A stretch of DNA of 64,000 nt from assembly GCF_040549045.1 (NCBI RefSeq), contig NZ_JBEWTB010000002.1, forward strand, positions 2,890,001 to 2,954,000, given 5' to 3'. Position numbers and translations under genes: made by a program. This DNA comes from Endozoicomonas sp. NE40. Its GTDB lineage: Bacteria; Pseudomonadota; Gammaproteobacteria; Pseudomonadales; Endozoicomonadaceae. Shown in pieces: positions 1-8,816 of this stretch (its first letter is position 1; every line of letters begins with the position of its first letter). Below the pieces are notes generated by a model. The model did not search any database, had not been told where the DNA came from, and saw only the letters and a program-made list of their open reading frames with translations.

Positions 1-428
1 TTTATCCACTGCCGTCTTTTAGCAGACAGTACAAAGTGCTTTCAGCAAAAGATGAAGTGCAGGAAATATTAAGAGAGAAGGAAAAGAAGGTATTTATTGA
101 TCATGAAGGGCTGGATGTAAAGCAGATAGTGATCAGTGATGGACAAGAGCATTGCTATCTTTTAATGACCCGTCGTTTGGGGCGTGGGCATATTCAGATG
201 ATTAGCAATGTTAGCTTGTTCAGGAAGGCAGTTGGGGCAACGTGTGGATCAATCTGTAAGAGTATTGATGTTAAGTCGTTGCAGGTCGATGAGCGTTTTT
301 TGGCGGGGCAAAAAATACTGCTGTCTCGTAGAAAGGTGTTTCCACAGCCTAAGCAGGTTCGGGGTAAGCTGCCTGCTTCTGAGGTAAATGCTGCTTATTC
401 TGAGCTTTCAGTACTGGCTACACCCTGA
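1..428 (+). CDS. C-terminal part of an unidentified protein (5' end off window)
   Basis: The reading frame is open from base 3 to the TGA at 426-428, so the gene begins upstream of the window. About 142 residues are visible. A GTG at 36 could be read as a start but has no reason to be one, because the frame continues upstream. The visible part is basic. The stretch around Glu-His-Cys-Tyr-Leu-Leu-Met-Thr-Arg-Arg followed by Gly-His-Ile-Gln looks like the beta strands of a GNAT-type acyltransferase. That is only an impression; I do not recognise the family. It converges on an acyl carrier protein gene, which would suit an acyltransferase. Confidence 0.5.
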   Translation, partial: YPLPSFSRQYKVLSAKDEVQEILREKEKKVFIDHEGLDVKQIVISDGQEHCYLLMTRRLGRGHIQMISNVSLFRKAVGATCGSICKSIDVKSLQVDERFLAGQKILLSRRKVFPQPKQVRGKLPASEVNAAYSELSVLATP

Positions 429-439
429 GGTGTAGCCAG
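414..439 (+). terminator. Perfect 11-bp hairpin spanning a stop codon
   Basis: CTGGCTACACC pairs with GGTGTAGCCAG across a CTGA loop that contains the TGA of the upstream gene. There is no clear T-run on either side, so it may act as a barrier between the two convergent genes rather than as a classical terminator. Confidence 0.5.
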
Positions 440-452
440 TCTGGTATGTTGA

Positions 453-695
453 TCAGGAATGGGCCTGATTCACATACTCCAGCAGACTGCCAACGGTTTC
501 GAAAATAGTCGCGTCGATATCATCGTCTGCAACGTCAATTCCGAAAGACTCTTCCAGAGCAGTGATAACGCCGACAACTGCCATGGAATCGAATTCAGGG
601 AGTGCGCCGAGAAGTTCTGTGTCTTCGTTAAATTCACTGGCATCCAGTTCGAGAACAGTTTCCAGTAGGGATTTAATTTCATCAATTTTGGGCAT
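453..695 (-). CDS. Acyl carrier protein
   Basis: Eighty residues, acidic, of normal ACP size. The phosphopantetheine site is Asp36-Ser37-Met38, followed by the usual helix II (Val-Val-Gly-Val-Ile-Thr-Ala-Leu-Glu-Glu). In the family, Ser37 carries the 4'-phosphopantetheine arm that holds acyl or aminoacyl groups. It is not the housekeeping acpP, which normally has a DSLD motif and lies in the fab cluster. It is a specialised carrier at the edge of an LPS/glycan locus, so it probably serves acyl transfer onto a glycan or lipid; that role is inference. It converges on the truncated gene at 1-428. Confidence 0.88.
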   Translation of the reverse strand: MPKIDEIKSLLETVLELDASEFNEDTELLGALPEFDSMAVVGVITALEESFGIDVADDDIDATIFETVGSLLEYVNQAHS

Positions 696-857
696 TTATA
701 TTACCTGATGCCGTTCAAAGTCAGCTTTGATTACTTGTTAAATATTATTTAAAGAGATGGCTGTGTGCAGTTAGCCGAAAATGTCTTTATCAAAAAAAGG
801 CTAGCGTACTTTAATAGGTTTGAAAATTTGGTTCAAGTGTTGATTTGTATGAGAAAA

Positions 858-1523
858 TTATTTGCCATATTTTAGAGTGTCATAAAAAATTTCCCATTCT
901 GATTTTGTTAGTTTTCCAGTATCGAGAAGATCTTTTTTGAGGACTTTAACCTTAACTCTTAGTTTATCTTCAATTTTATGGTAGGATCTTATGTATTTCA
1001 ATGCAGTATCGATCCAGCAAATCTCCCCTAACTCAGTTGACATGACATTTTGGAAGTGAAGATCTCTATATATAGCTCCATTTTCAGCCATCAGATTGAT
1101 ATCATTTGCTATATCGATAAGAATTTTTTCAATAACTTTGTTTTCTCGAAATAGTTTTGTATGGTGTTCAATAGGTAAGTAAGATTCAAGCTTTTCTGTT
1201 ATGAGAAGCTCGTTAACATCGCGACTTAGTGGCGCAACTCCCCAGAATTGAATATTATGTACTCTTATTCCTAACTTACTAAGAAAGATATTACCTTTAA
1301 TCTCGTCATACGATTTTGATCGATAAGTTAGCAATCTGAAGTTGTCTCGAATGAAATTACTTACTTTAACTGTTTTGTAAACACTGCGTTCGTGCATGTA
1401 AACTCTTGAATACATGCTCTCATAAATTTTGTTGTCTGAGTGTATGTTTTCTTTACCAGTATAGGGCTTGATTTTTTTACTGTAGAATTTTTTATTTCGA
1501 AATGTTACTGAGTCAATTGGCAT
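858..1523 (-). CDS. LPS core sugar kinase, WaaY/InaA-like
   Basis: Two hundred and twenty-one residues with a protein-kinase-like catalytic loop Arg-Asp-Leu-His-Phe-Gln-Asn at 153-159 and a metal-binding Ile-Asp-Thr at 171-173, the pattern of the Kdo/WaaP/WaaY family. Such enzymes phosphorylate core heptose or Kdo at the cytoplasmic face of the inner membrane. It is the leftmost of four kinases in this locus. The gene is AT-rich. An IS4 element lies just upstream (1659-2820) and separates it from the deacetylase gene, so it may have lost its original promoter context. The exact acceptor sugar cannot be read from sequence. Confidence 0.72.
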   Translation of the reverse strand: MPIDSVTFRNKKFYSKKIKPYTGKENIHSDNKIYESMYSRVYMHERSVYKTVKVSNFIRDNFRLLTYRSKSYDEIKGNIFLSKLGIRVHNIQFWGVAPLSRDVNELLITEKLESYLPIEHHTKLFRENKVIEKILIDIANDINLMAENGAIYRDLHFQNVMSTELGEICWIDTALKYIRSYHKIEDKLRVKVKVLKKDLLDTGKLTKSEWEIFYDTLKYGK

Positions 1524-1640
1524 GATGAAGGATTCTCTATAAATCCAGCTAACATATTAGCAATTTTTTGGGCTGGTGGCTGAAATAGTTACTTTATAAA
1601 AGTAGCACTCAGTTTTTAAAAGGTGGAAATGGAAGTAAGT

Positions 1641-2735
1641 TTATTTGGATAAAGAATGCTGACTGCGGGACAAAAAGTTCAAAGCCTGTTTAAATCCACG
1701 TTTCAATTTATCAGGATTCAGAAGTAGTTCCTGTAGATACTCCAAGCCTTGATGGAAAATGCTTTCTGCTGGCCATGATGCACCAAAGCGCGTTTTCGCA
1801 ATTCTTGATGGAGAAATTGCTTGCCTCTTCAACCCTTCGGTGTAGCTCCAGCAGAATGCCAAAGCCAGCAAAGCCGTCAGCTTGTCCGTCCTCTCTGGTG
1901 CGGTCAGCCTGCAAGCTTCCATGTCAAACCCTCTGGTTTTAAGGCAACTGAACAGAGACTCGATTTCCCAGCGGCAATGGTAGTCGGGAATAATCGTATC
2001 AGGCTTATCCTGGCTGACAACAAAGCAGTAGCCTTTATGGGACAAACTCCCTGCAACATAAAGCTTCAAGCCCCAGATTTTGCAAGGCTTCGAGATTGCA
2101 TCCCAAGTGCCAGTCTTCAATGAACGAAACTGCAACCGCACGGAGATGGCAGAGCTTCCGGGCTTAGCTACTTGTGTATTCTTCTTGATACGTATCCTGA
2201 ACAGTATTCCTTGTTCCATGAGCCAGCTTAGCCAGCTGTGTCCATGAAACTCCCGGTCTGCGGTCAGGCAGGCAACTGGCTGATCCGGAAAAGTTGCCAA
2301 AAAGCGTTTCATGAGGGCAATTCTCTGATTCGACTCGGAGCAACCAGCTTTATCAAGGTTGCTCCAGAACAAAGGAATGGCAACACCCTGACAACAAACA
2401 GCCAGAACCAGATGGTTAATGTCCTGACTTCCGAGTTTCCAGTTGGTTCTGTCGAGACAGAGAGTCCACTTAGGCTCAAGAGGCACTAACGTGACAATCA
2501 AGCGAGCAATAGCGGAGTAGTCCAGTGAGTAGCTTCTGAAAAAACGTTGAATCCGTTTGTAGCTTGAGTCGGGGGAGGCCTCTCTGACAAAGGCGACACG
2601 GAGTCTGTATAGAGAGCTGGTTCTGAGTTTGATCAGACCAAGGATAAATTGAGCAATAAATTCACAACGAGCCTTGTTCCAATCGAGATGAACACTAAGC
2701 TTGTTCTGGAGTGCTGTGACAGGGTTCATTGGCAT
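1641..2735 (-). CDS. IS4-family transposase, copy 1 (C-terminus reads out of the element)
   Basis: DDE transposase of about 364 residues. Visible catalytic features (numbered from the TTG at 2738) are Asp96 in Leu-Asp-Arg-Thr-Asn-Trp, Asp161 in Thr-Ala-Asp-Arg-Glu-Phe, and the YREK signature Tyr253-x2-Arg256-x3-Glu260-x6-Lys267, which places it in the IS4 family. I take ATG 2735 as start. Relative to copy 2 it has one T fewer in the T-run before the terminal repeat. The frame therefore misses the stop inside the repeat and continues past the element boundary (1659) to a stop at 1641-1643 in flanking DNA, adding an odd tail. The catalytic core is intact. Confidence 0.93.
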   Translation of the reverse strand: MPMNPVTALQNKLSVHLDWNKARCEFIAQFILGLIKLRTSSLYRLRVAFVREASPDSSYKRIQRFFRSYSLDYSAIARLIVTLVPLEPKWTLCLDRTNWKLGSQDINHLVLAVCCQGVAIPLFWSNLDKAGCSESNQRIALMKRFLATFPDQPVACLTADREFHGHSWLSWLMEQGILFRIRIKKNTQVAKPGSSAISVRLQFRSLKTGTWDAISKPCKIWGLKLYVAGSLSHKGYCFVVSQDKPDTIIPDYHCRWEIESLFSCLKTRGFDMEACRLTAPERTDKLTALLALAFCWSYTEGLKRQAISPSRIAKTRFGASWPAESIFHQGLEYLQELLLNPDKLKRGFKQALNFLSRSQHSLSK

Positions 2736-2820
2736 CAAAGAAAGTTTGTGTGAGAACTACTCTCTTAGCTCATGCTGCTGACCTTGCCAGCACTCTCCTC
2801 AAAAAATGTCCCGTAGTCAG
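1659..2820 (-). mobile_element. IS4-family insertion sequence, copy 1
   Basis: The element is 1162 bp. The transposase-start end is CTGACTACGGGACA (read on minus, 2820-2807). The other end is CTGACTGCGGGACA at 1659-1672, with one mismatch. A 9-bp target duplication TAAAGAATG stands directly outside both ends, at 1650-1658 and 2821-2829. The insertion lies between two LPS-locus genes without breaking a recognised reading frame. Confidence 0.95.
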
Positions 2821-2846
2821 TAAAGAATGATATTGTATAAAATACT

Positions 2847-4208
2847 TTATTTGATTGGTTCTACAAAAAAAAGCTCATTGCTTCTAACAGCTTTACGGAA
2901 ATATGGATCAGCACCATAAGAAGTGATTTTCCGATTGATAATGAGTGACTGAATTATAGCACGTATTTTTTTCTTAAATTTTATTGGTCGACGTAAATCG
3001 TGCATCATTTCCAAAGAAATTGCTTTATCTGTTTGAACTTTCTTGTCAAGAGGAACAGAAAACAGACTGTTAACTTTAGTCATTTCGAATGATGGTGGGA
3101 GCGAAGCATTACTGTGAGCAGGACCATAAGGATGCATGTCAGTTGTCGTCAAATGGTTTGCATAGAGCAAAAGATGATCAGGCTGATGCTTTGTTTTGGA
3201 CAGCGCCTCTTTTAAGGCTCTCGTTGCAAAAATATGGTCTGAGTGAGCATCAATCTGGTCATGAGGAGTGACGATTGAAGTAGGCTTTATCTGCTCAATA
3301 AGATCAGCCAGATCCTGAACCAGGTTTTTCCAGGTTGATTTACCATCCTGATCTGAAGTCAAGGTTTTCGTGTTAAAGATTCTGAATGTACGGGTGTCAT
3401 TAATGGGGGATGTAAGGGACTGCACGGGCAGGTCTGGTGAGTCATGCATCTTCGCAAGTTGCTTACAGAAATAACCCAATTGAATGGAGTTGGTGTATGG
3501 CTGATTACCCCATAAAGGAACTGCCAGACTGTCCCAAGCCCTGACAAGGCCTTTTAGCTTTGAAGCTTTTTCTAAGTCATTAGAAAAGTGCTTAAAAGTT
3601 TCTGGTTCAATTTCCCCGGCGGTAAGCGTGATTATGTGGCTGTTTGTACGGCTATACAGACCATAAGCCGCAATTTCAGCATCATCTGCATGAGGGGCAA
3701 TGACCATTAGTTTATCAATGCTGATTCGAGAGTTATCAAAGGTATGTAGTATGCATGAGCTAGAGATAGTGCAATGCGATATTTTCAGATTAAGAGTTAA
3801 CGATCCCCCGTGATCATTGCATAAAGAAGAAATATTTAAATAGCGTTTGCCACTAACACTTCTTTCAAAGTACTGCTTTACTTCATTTCCTTGGGAAGTG
3901 ATTGTTATATAAGGGTCTAGAAAATTCCCGCTAAAAGAAGAAGTTACATTAGCTTCAATGATATAAGTAGACTGCTTAGAAGAAGCTTCAAGCAATATTG
4001 TATTATCTTGAATAACTATTGTTTTTTTTCGGGATGATTGGAGATTATACTGGTAATTTTTTTTAGGGTTGTATAAAATGTGGTCAGAAAAAAATGACTG
4101 ATAAACCAACCAAGCAATAAATATTGATGGAATCAGTGCAGATAAGCCAAAAGCAAACATAAAAAGAATAGGAATGGTTATTAAAATATATTTAGGAATC
4201 TTATGCAT
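2847..4208 (-). CDS. PIG-L family deacetylase, DnpA-like, membrane anchored
   Basis: Four hundred and fifty-three residues. Residues 8-40 are hydrophobic and form a membrane anchor. The catalytic region begins near 165 with Ala-Pro-His-Ala-Asp-Asp-Ala-Glu (171-178), the zinc-binding motif of PIG-L/LmbE deacetylases, and carries the downstream His-rich segment Thr-Pro-His-Asp...His-Ser-Asp-His. The family removes N-acetyl groups from amino sugars. In Pseudomonas aeruginosa a PIG-L protein (DnpA, PA5002) sits at the equivalent place in the LPS core cluster, so de-N-acetylation of a core sugar is the likely job. The 130 residues between anchor and catalytic domain are beta-rich and I do not recognise them. 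Confidence 0.82.
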   Translation of the reverse strand: MHKIPKYILITIPILFMFAFGLSALIPSIFIAWLVYQSFFSDHILYNPKKNYQYNLQSSRKKTIVIQDNTILLEASSKQSTYIIEANVTSSFSGNFLDPYITITSQGNEVKQYFERSVSGKRYLNISSLCNDHGGSLTLNLKISHCTISSSCILHTFDNSRISIDKLMVIAPHADDAEIAAYGLYSRTNSHIITLTAGEIEPETFKHFSNDLEKASKLKGLVRAWDSLAVPLWGNQPYTNSIQLGYFCKQLAKMHDSPDLPVQSLTSPINDTRTFRIFNTKTLTSDQDGKSTWKNLVQDLADLIEQIKPTSIVTPHDQIDAHSDHIFATRALKEALSKTKHQPDHLLLYANHLTTTDMHPYGPAHSNASLPPSFEMTKVNSLFSVPLDKKVQTDKAISLEMMHDLRRPIKFKKKIRAIIQSLIINRKITSYGADPYFRKAVRSNELFFVEPIK

Positions 4209-4250
4209 TAAATGACTCTGTTTTTATGTTTGTATTAATATTTTTAGGTA

Positions 4251-4985
4251 CTATTTAAAATAGTATTTTGTTAATTTAGTCAGGTTGTTGATGTCGATAG
4301 ATAACCCCCCCCTAGTAATATATTTTACACTTTTGCTGAGTTTTGACTTGTTCCCTTTGTTCCAGCTACCATCGAACAGGTGTTCTGCGTAAATCGTTTC
4401 TGGTTTTACGAGCTGTTTATTTGCAGACCCAAAACTACCTATTGGTAGCTTGACTTGGTTGCTGATCGTCTCTATGTGGTTGTCTGGTTTAAAACCAGCT
4501 TCTAGTAGCAAATTACTCACCATTGTAACATTGACCATTTTTTTTAAATCTGACGCATCAAACTCTAAGGAGTCATATAGATTTAGCATTTTTTCAGGAA
4601 GCCAATGTTTGGCTCTGCATCCAATCGTTGAGGTGCCGAAACGACCAATGTTTTCTAACCCTATAAAAAAATCAGATGTTAATAGTGGATTAAAACTTTT
4701 GAATACTTCAACATCAGTATCCAAATAAATTCCACCTTCCTGGTGGAGTGCCAACATCCGAACATAGTCTGAAACAAAGGCATATTTTTTGTTTTTGTAA
4801 GCAGACTCTACGAATTTATTAGAACTAATATCAAAGGTATCTTCATTCCATAGGCATAGTTCATAGTCTGGAAGGTTATGATTCCATGAGGCGATACATC
4901 GCCTTATAGTTAAGTTGAATTTTGATTCACCAAACCAGCAATAGTGTATCTTTTTTGGTATTTTATTCAATGTCCTTGCACCCAA
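4251..4985 (-). CDS. GT32-type glycosyltransferase
   Basis: Two hundred and forty-four residues, close to full length for this class. It opens with Ile-Pro-Lys-Lys-Ile-His-Tyr-Cys-Trp-Phe-Gly, the hallmark start of capsule/LPS GT32-type transferases, and has the nucleotide-sugar DxD site Asp89-Thr90-Asp91 in a Gly-Gly-Ile-Tyr-Leu-Asp-Thr-Asp context. It probably adds an outer-core or O-unit sugar from a nucleotide donor in the cytoplasm. It lies between waaL and the deacetylase on the same strand with short gaps (42 and 43 bp), so co-transcription is likely. Donor and acceptor are unknown. Confidence 0.82.
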   Translation of the reverse strand: MGARTLNKIPKKIHYCWFGESKFNLTIRRCIASWNHNLPDYELCLWNEDTFDISSNKFVESAYKNKKYAFVSDYVRMLALHQEGGIYLDTDVEVFKSFNPLLTSDFFIGLENIGRFGTSTIGCRAKHWLPEKMLNLYDSLEFDASDLKKMVNVTMVSNLLLEAGFKPDNHIETISNQVKLPIGSFGSANKQLVKPETIYAEHLFDGSWNKGNKSKLSKSVKYITRGGLSIDINNLTKLTKYYFK

Positions 4986-5028
4986 TATAGGAAATAAGAG
5001 CAGCTCTTCATAGAAGAGCTGCTAAAAA

Positions 5029-6375
5029 TCAATCTTGTGTTATTTGTTTTTTCTTTGCTTCGACTTCGTAAGAGTATTCTAACTCAGATTTGACTTGTCT
5101 GGATGAACTACTATCGTCTGCGTTCATAACTCTTTCACGTTTAGCGGCAAGAATTAAGCCTACAGGTAACCAGAGGAAAACCCAATATTCATGAGGGCGT
5201 GTGACAACTTTATGTACATCCGTCAGCATTGCTATAAAGGAGAAAGCTAGCAATCCAAGCGCTATTTTTACATGTTGTACATTCAATAGCTTAAAACTTG
5301 CAATAATTACTGAACCCATTGAAAGAACATAAAGAAACAATCCAGCTAAGCCTGTTTCATAAGTAACAAGAACAAAGCCACTATGAGGATGGTAGTAAGT
5401 GAAATTAATAAGGGGGTTATAGAATGCCATATGAGCATCAGCACCAAAACCAATAACTGGCCGCTCTGCTAGAACATTAGCTATTGCTTTTTCCCAAACA
5501 AACCATCGATCGCTGGTCACTGACGCCATAACGCTATCAAAATTTTCAGGATTTATATTAAGAGAAGATACATCGGTTGTAAGTACAATAAGAGCTATTA
5601 TACTTGTAATCGAAATAAGGCAAGCAGGTAAAATTAGCTTGGGACGAAGAGTTAGCAGACAAGCAATAATAGCAAAGACTACACCGACAAGTGGGCCTCT
5701 TGAACCAGTTAAGAATACATAGGAGAAAAAAATAAATGTTAATAAAGAAAAAATAACTACTTTTACTTTATTATTTTCATTTAGCAATCTACCAAACGCC
5801 AGAATAGTGAATGCTCCAAAATAGTTAGCTGACTGGAGAGGAGTGCTGAACTTACCAAACTCACCAATCCCCATTTCATGTATTCGTGTCTCTCTGTATG
5901 AAAGGCTTGCTTCAGCACCAAATACTTGAAGATAAAAAGTAATAATTGCTCCTATTGCAACGACCAGCATGGCAACATCAATAGAGTGCAATAGGTACTT
6001 AGGTTTTTTTAGATAAATTAAAGTGATTCCGGCCAGATAAACCAGGACGTATGCTCCATATCGAACGTACTTGTTGAAGACACCAGATTTGTCAGAGGTT
6101 GTCCATAACGCACTAATAACAAACCAGAGTATAAACAAGACGATAAATAATTCTTCTCTTGTTTTGATTACATCTGTGAACCTGTTTGCGTATGTTGCAA
6201 GCAGCAAAAGACAGGGGAGCATAAACCACAAGTTAATTTGTGCTGCATGGCTACTCCCTGATGGGAGCCACATATTGCCTGATAATTGTACAAAAAGACC
6301 TATGGATAACCAGACAAGCAGAATTGCTCTAAAGCGCTGCAAGAGCGGCCGCTGGTCAGTTTGAGGATATGACAT
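5029..6375 (-). CDS. waaL: O-antigen ligase family protein (WaaL)
   Basis: Four hundred and forty-eight residues, very hydrophobic, with about ten to twelve membrane segments. The Wzy/WaaL signature is visible: Thr-Gly-Ser-Arg-Gly-Pro-Leu-Val at 223-230 (Arg226), followed by a periplasmic loop with Tyr-Tyr-His-Pro-His-Ser-Gly-Phe (His329, His331), whose histidine is essential in known ligases. The protein transfers undecaprenyl-linked O-polysaccharide to the lipid A-core in the periplasm. Position in an LPS core cluster favours ligase over O-antigen polymerase. The C-terminal 35 residues are hydrophilic and cytoplasmic. The gene is nearly abutted to the next upstream gene (9 bp gap). Confidence 0.82.
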   Translation of the reverse strand: MSYPQTDQRPLLQRFRAILLVWLSIGLFVQLSGNMWLPSGSSHAAQINLWFMLPCLLLLATYANRFTDVIKTREELFIVLFILWFVISALWTTSDKSGVFNKYVRYGAYVLVYLAGITLIYLKKPKYLLHSIDVAMLVVAIGAIITFYLQVFGAEASLSYRETRIHEMGIGEFGKFSTPLQSANYFGAFTILAFGRLLNENNKVKVVIFSLLTFIFFSYVFLTGSRGPLVGVVFAIIACLLTLRPKLILPACLISITSIIALIVLTTDVSSLNINPENFDSVMASVTSDRWFVWEKAIANVLAERPVIGFGADAHMAFYNPLINFTYYHPHSGFVLVTYETGLAGLFLYVLSMGSVIIASFKLLNVQHVKIALGLLAFSFIAMLTDVHKVVTRPHEYWVFLWLPVGLILAAKRERVMNADDSSSSRQVKSELEYSYEVEAKKKQITQD

Positions 6376-6384
6376 GAAAAAGTA

Positions 6385-7626
6385 CTACAACTTACTGTTA
6401 AGGGGATAGGAATTAATCGTGGATTGCTTGCTGATAATATTATGTATCAGTTTGGTTGAGATATTTAAGCCATTGCATCCGTGTTTTAAGTGGAAGCTGG
6501 AAAAATCATCAGTTTTTTCTATAAACTGAATATAGCTGTTTGAATACTCCGCAATTTTCTTAGTGAATGAGTTTTTATCACTTACTCGATTTCCAAAAAA
6601 AGATTCCAATGAAAAAATATCTTCAGAATCTAACGCATTCAAGAATAGGATTGGACGTTTTGCCAAGGATGCTTCCAGTACTGCATTAGACTCAATAGAT
6701 ATGACAATTCCCGATGTTTCAAGTGCTTGTGCGAGAGAGCTTTTCTTGGATACTAGATCAATATTATTATACTTTTTAGCAGCATCATCCCAAAATGTAG
6801 ATGTGCTTCTTGGATGCCGTTTAATAAATAATTTATGTTCTTTGTGTTGGATTGCCCAGTCCAGTAGTATCTGATAATTCAACTGCGCCAACTTGGTTTT
6901 TTCTCTGTCTGGCCCCATTCCAAGTAACAAAAGCTTATTATTATATGCCTTCATAGGCTTTAAGTTATAACTGTTGTCAACCATATGGGAACCGCTCAAA
7001 ACAACTTTAGAGTCTCCGAAAATAAGATTCCTTTGCTTTAGTTTCTCATAAGAACTCTGTCCAAACAGAAAATAATAATCATAATCATTCATAGAGAACT
7101 GCCAGTTATCTTCTACTGTAGTAGCATGGGCAAGTTGTATCAATTTTGCATTTCTACGATTTAAAGACTCTCTTAGAAATGGACTCAACAGCATGCCGTT
7201 TCGATCATTAAGCATTAGTTTTGGGTTATATGTTGAAACAAGATATTCGGCGTAAGCTGCTAGGTAAAGGTATTTAAAACTGACAGGGTAAGAAGGCTTT
7301 TTTACTAACCCTTTGTTTAGTACTTTTTGGCCCTTGTAAAAAGGTATTTCAGCTAAGGAATAATTGATTTTTTGTAATTCAGCTTTCAGTGCTTTTTTTC
7401 GGTTTAGCCTTATAACTTTTTCTGAGTGCTGAAAGAGTAGTATGTCAACGTTTTCAGCTCGAATTGGACTCGACTGAAAGGTTATTTTCAACCAGGTAAG
7501 AATACTTAAAAAGTATAAATTTAGTGTTTCAAGCCAGTATTTGGTTGTTTTTTTTATTCCCTTTTTTCGCTCGGCTGCAAGAGCCTGCCTATAACGATCT
7601 AGTGCTTTAAGTTTTGTTACTTGCAT
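6385..7626 (-). CDS. Probable GT-B-fold glycosyl/glycerophospho-type transferase
   Basis: About 413 residues from ATG 7626. The C-terminal half has a GT-B look: an Ile-Lys-Arg-His-Pro-Arg segment, then Gly-Ile-Val-Ile-Ser-Ile-Glu-Ser-Asn-Ala-Val-Leu-Glu-Ala, as in polysaccharide transferases related to the CDP-glycerol/sialyltransferase group. I cannot name the family firmly. A longer frame starts at ATG 7668, but that codon lies inside the terminal repeat of IS copy 2. The original start is ATG 7626, which before the insertion overlapped the end of the upstream glycosyltransferase by 10 bp and was probably translationally coupled to it. The gene now depends on read-through from, or a promoter in, the IS. 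Confidence 0.6.
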   Translation of the reverse strand: MQVTKLKALDRYRQALAAERKKGIKKTTKYWLETLNLYFLSILTWLKITFQSSPIRAENVDILLFQHSEKVIRLNRKKALKAELQKINYSLAEIPFYKGQKVLNKGLVKKPSYPVSFKYLYLAAYAEYLVSTYNPKLMLNDRNGMLLSPFLRESLNRRNAKLIQLAHATTVEDNWQFSMNDYDYYFLFGQSSYEKLKQRNLIFGDSKVVLSGSHMVDNSYNLKPMKAYNNKLLLLGMGPDREKTKLAQLNYQILLDWAIQHKEHKLFIKRHPRSTSTFWDDAAKKYNNIDLVSKKSSLAQALETSGIVISIESNAVLEASLAKRPILFLNALDSEDIFSLESFFGNRVSDKNSFTKKIAEYSNSYIQFIEKTDDFSSFHLKHGCNGLNISTKLIHNIISKQSTINSYPLNSKL

Positions 7627-7653
7627 TTTGGCTGTTGACTCAAAGGTATTGTT

Positions 7654-8816
7654 CTGACTACGGGACATTTTTTGAGGAGAGTGCTGGCAAGGTCAGCAGC
7701 ATGAGCTAAGAGAGTAGTTCTCACACAAACTTTCTTTGATGCCAATGAACCCTGTCACAGCACTCCAGAACAAGCTTAGTGTTCATCTCGATTGGAACAA
7801 GGCTCGTTGTGAATTTATTGCTCAATTTATCCTTGGTCTGATCAAACTCAGAACCAGCTCTCTATACAGACTCCGTGTCGCCTTTGTCAGAGAGGCCTCC
7901 CCCGACTCAAGCTACAAACGGATTCAACGTTTTTTCAGAAGCTACTCACTGGACTACTCCGCTATTGCTCGCTTGATTGTCACGTTAGTGCCTCTTGAGC
8001 CTAAGTGGACTCTCTGTCTCGACAGAACCAACTGGAAACTCGGAAGTCAGGACATTAACCATCTGGTTCTGGCTGTTTGTTGTCAGGGTGTTGCCATTCC
8101 TTTGTTCTGGAGCAACCTTGATAAAGCTGGTTGCTCCGAGTCGAATCAGAGAATTGCCCTCATGAAACGCTTTTTGGCAACTTTTCCGGATCAGCCAGTT
8201 GCCTGCCTGTCTGCAGACCGGGAGTTTCATGGACATGGCTGGCTAAGCTGGCTCATGGAGCAAGGAATACTGTTCAGAGTACGCATCAAGAAGAATACAC
8301 AAGTGGCGAAGCCCGGAAGCTCTGCCATCTCCGTGCGGTTGCAGTTTCGTTCACTGAAGGCTGGCACTTGGGACGCAATTTCGAAGCCTTGCAAAATCTG
8401 GGGCTTGAAGCTTTATGTTGCAGGGAGTTTGTCCCATAAAGGCTACTGCTTTGTTGTCAGCCAGGATAAGCCTGATACGATTATTCCCGACTACCATTGC
8501 CGCTGGGAAATCGAGTCTCTGTTCAGTTGCCTTAAAACCAGAGGGTTTGACATGGAAGCTTGCAGGCTGACCGCACCAGAGAGGACGGACAAGCTGACGG
8601 CTTTGCTGGCTTTGGCATTCTGCTGGAGCTACACCGAATGGTTGAAGAGGCAAGCAATTTCTCCATCAAGAATTGCGAAAACGCGCTTTGGTGCATCATG
8701 GCCAGCAGAAAGCATTTTCCATCAAGGCTTGGAGTACCTGCAGGAACTACTTCTGAATCCTGATAAATTGAAACGTGGATTTAAACAGGCTTTGAACTTT
8801 TTTGTCCCGTAGTCAG
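7654..8816 (+). mobile_element. IS4-family insertion sequence, copy 2
   Basis: The element is 1163 bp with perfect 14-bp terminal inverted repeats, CTGACTACGGGACA at 7654-7667 and its complement at 8803-8816. It is flanked by its own 9-bp duplication GGTATTGTT at 7645-7653 and 8817-8825. It is near identical to copy 1 (1659-2820) but inverted. Both glycosyltransferase genes it touches lie on the opposite strand. Confidence 0.96.
7739..8812 (+). CDS. IS4-family transposase, copy 2 (intact)
   Basis: About 357 residues from ATG 7739; a TTG at 7736 is in frame but less likely. The catalytic Asp, Asp and the YREK signature match copy 1. The stop TAG lies inside the right terminal repeat (8810-8812), as in many IS elements, so this copy has the ancestral 3' end. 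A few substitutions separate it from copy 1, for example Thr/Ser and Ser/Gly around the second catalytic Asp and Gly/Trp in Tyr-Thr-Glu-Gly/Trp-Leu. Both copies are therefore recent but not brand new. Confidence 0.95.
   Translation: MPMNPVTALQNKLSVHLDWNKARCEFIAQFILGLIKLRTSSLYRLRVAFVREASPDSSYKRIQRFFRSYSLDYSAIARLIVTLVPLEPKWTLCLDRTNWKLGSQDINHLVLAVCCQGVAIPLFWSNLDKAGCSESNQRIALMKRFLATFPDQPVACLSADREFHGHGWLSWLMEQGILFRVRIKKNTQVAKPGSSAISVRLQFRSLKAGTWDAISKPCKIWGLKLYVAGSLSHKGYCFVVSQDKPDTIIPDYHCRWEIESLFSCLKTRGFDMEACRLTAPERTDKLTALLALAFCWSYTEWLKRQAISPSRIAKTRFGASWPAESIFHQGLEYLQELLLNPDKLKRGFKQALNFFVP

Noticed and set aside
7627..7668. Longer N-terminus of the transferase gene starting at 7668
   Set aside because: These codons come from the IS terminal repeat and the end of the neighbouring gene; the ancestral start is 7626.
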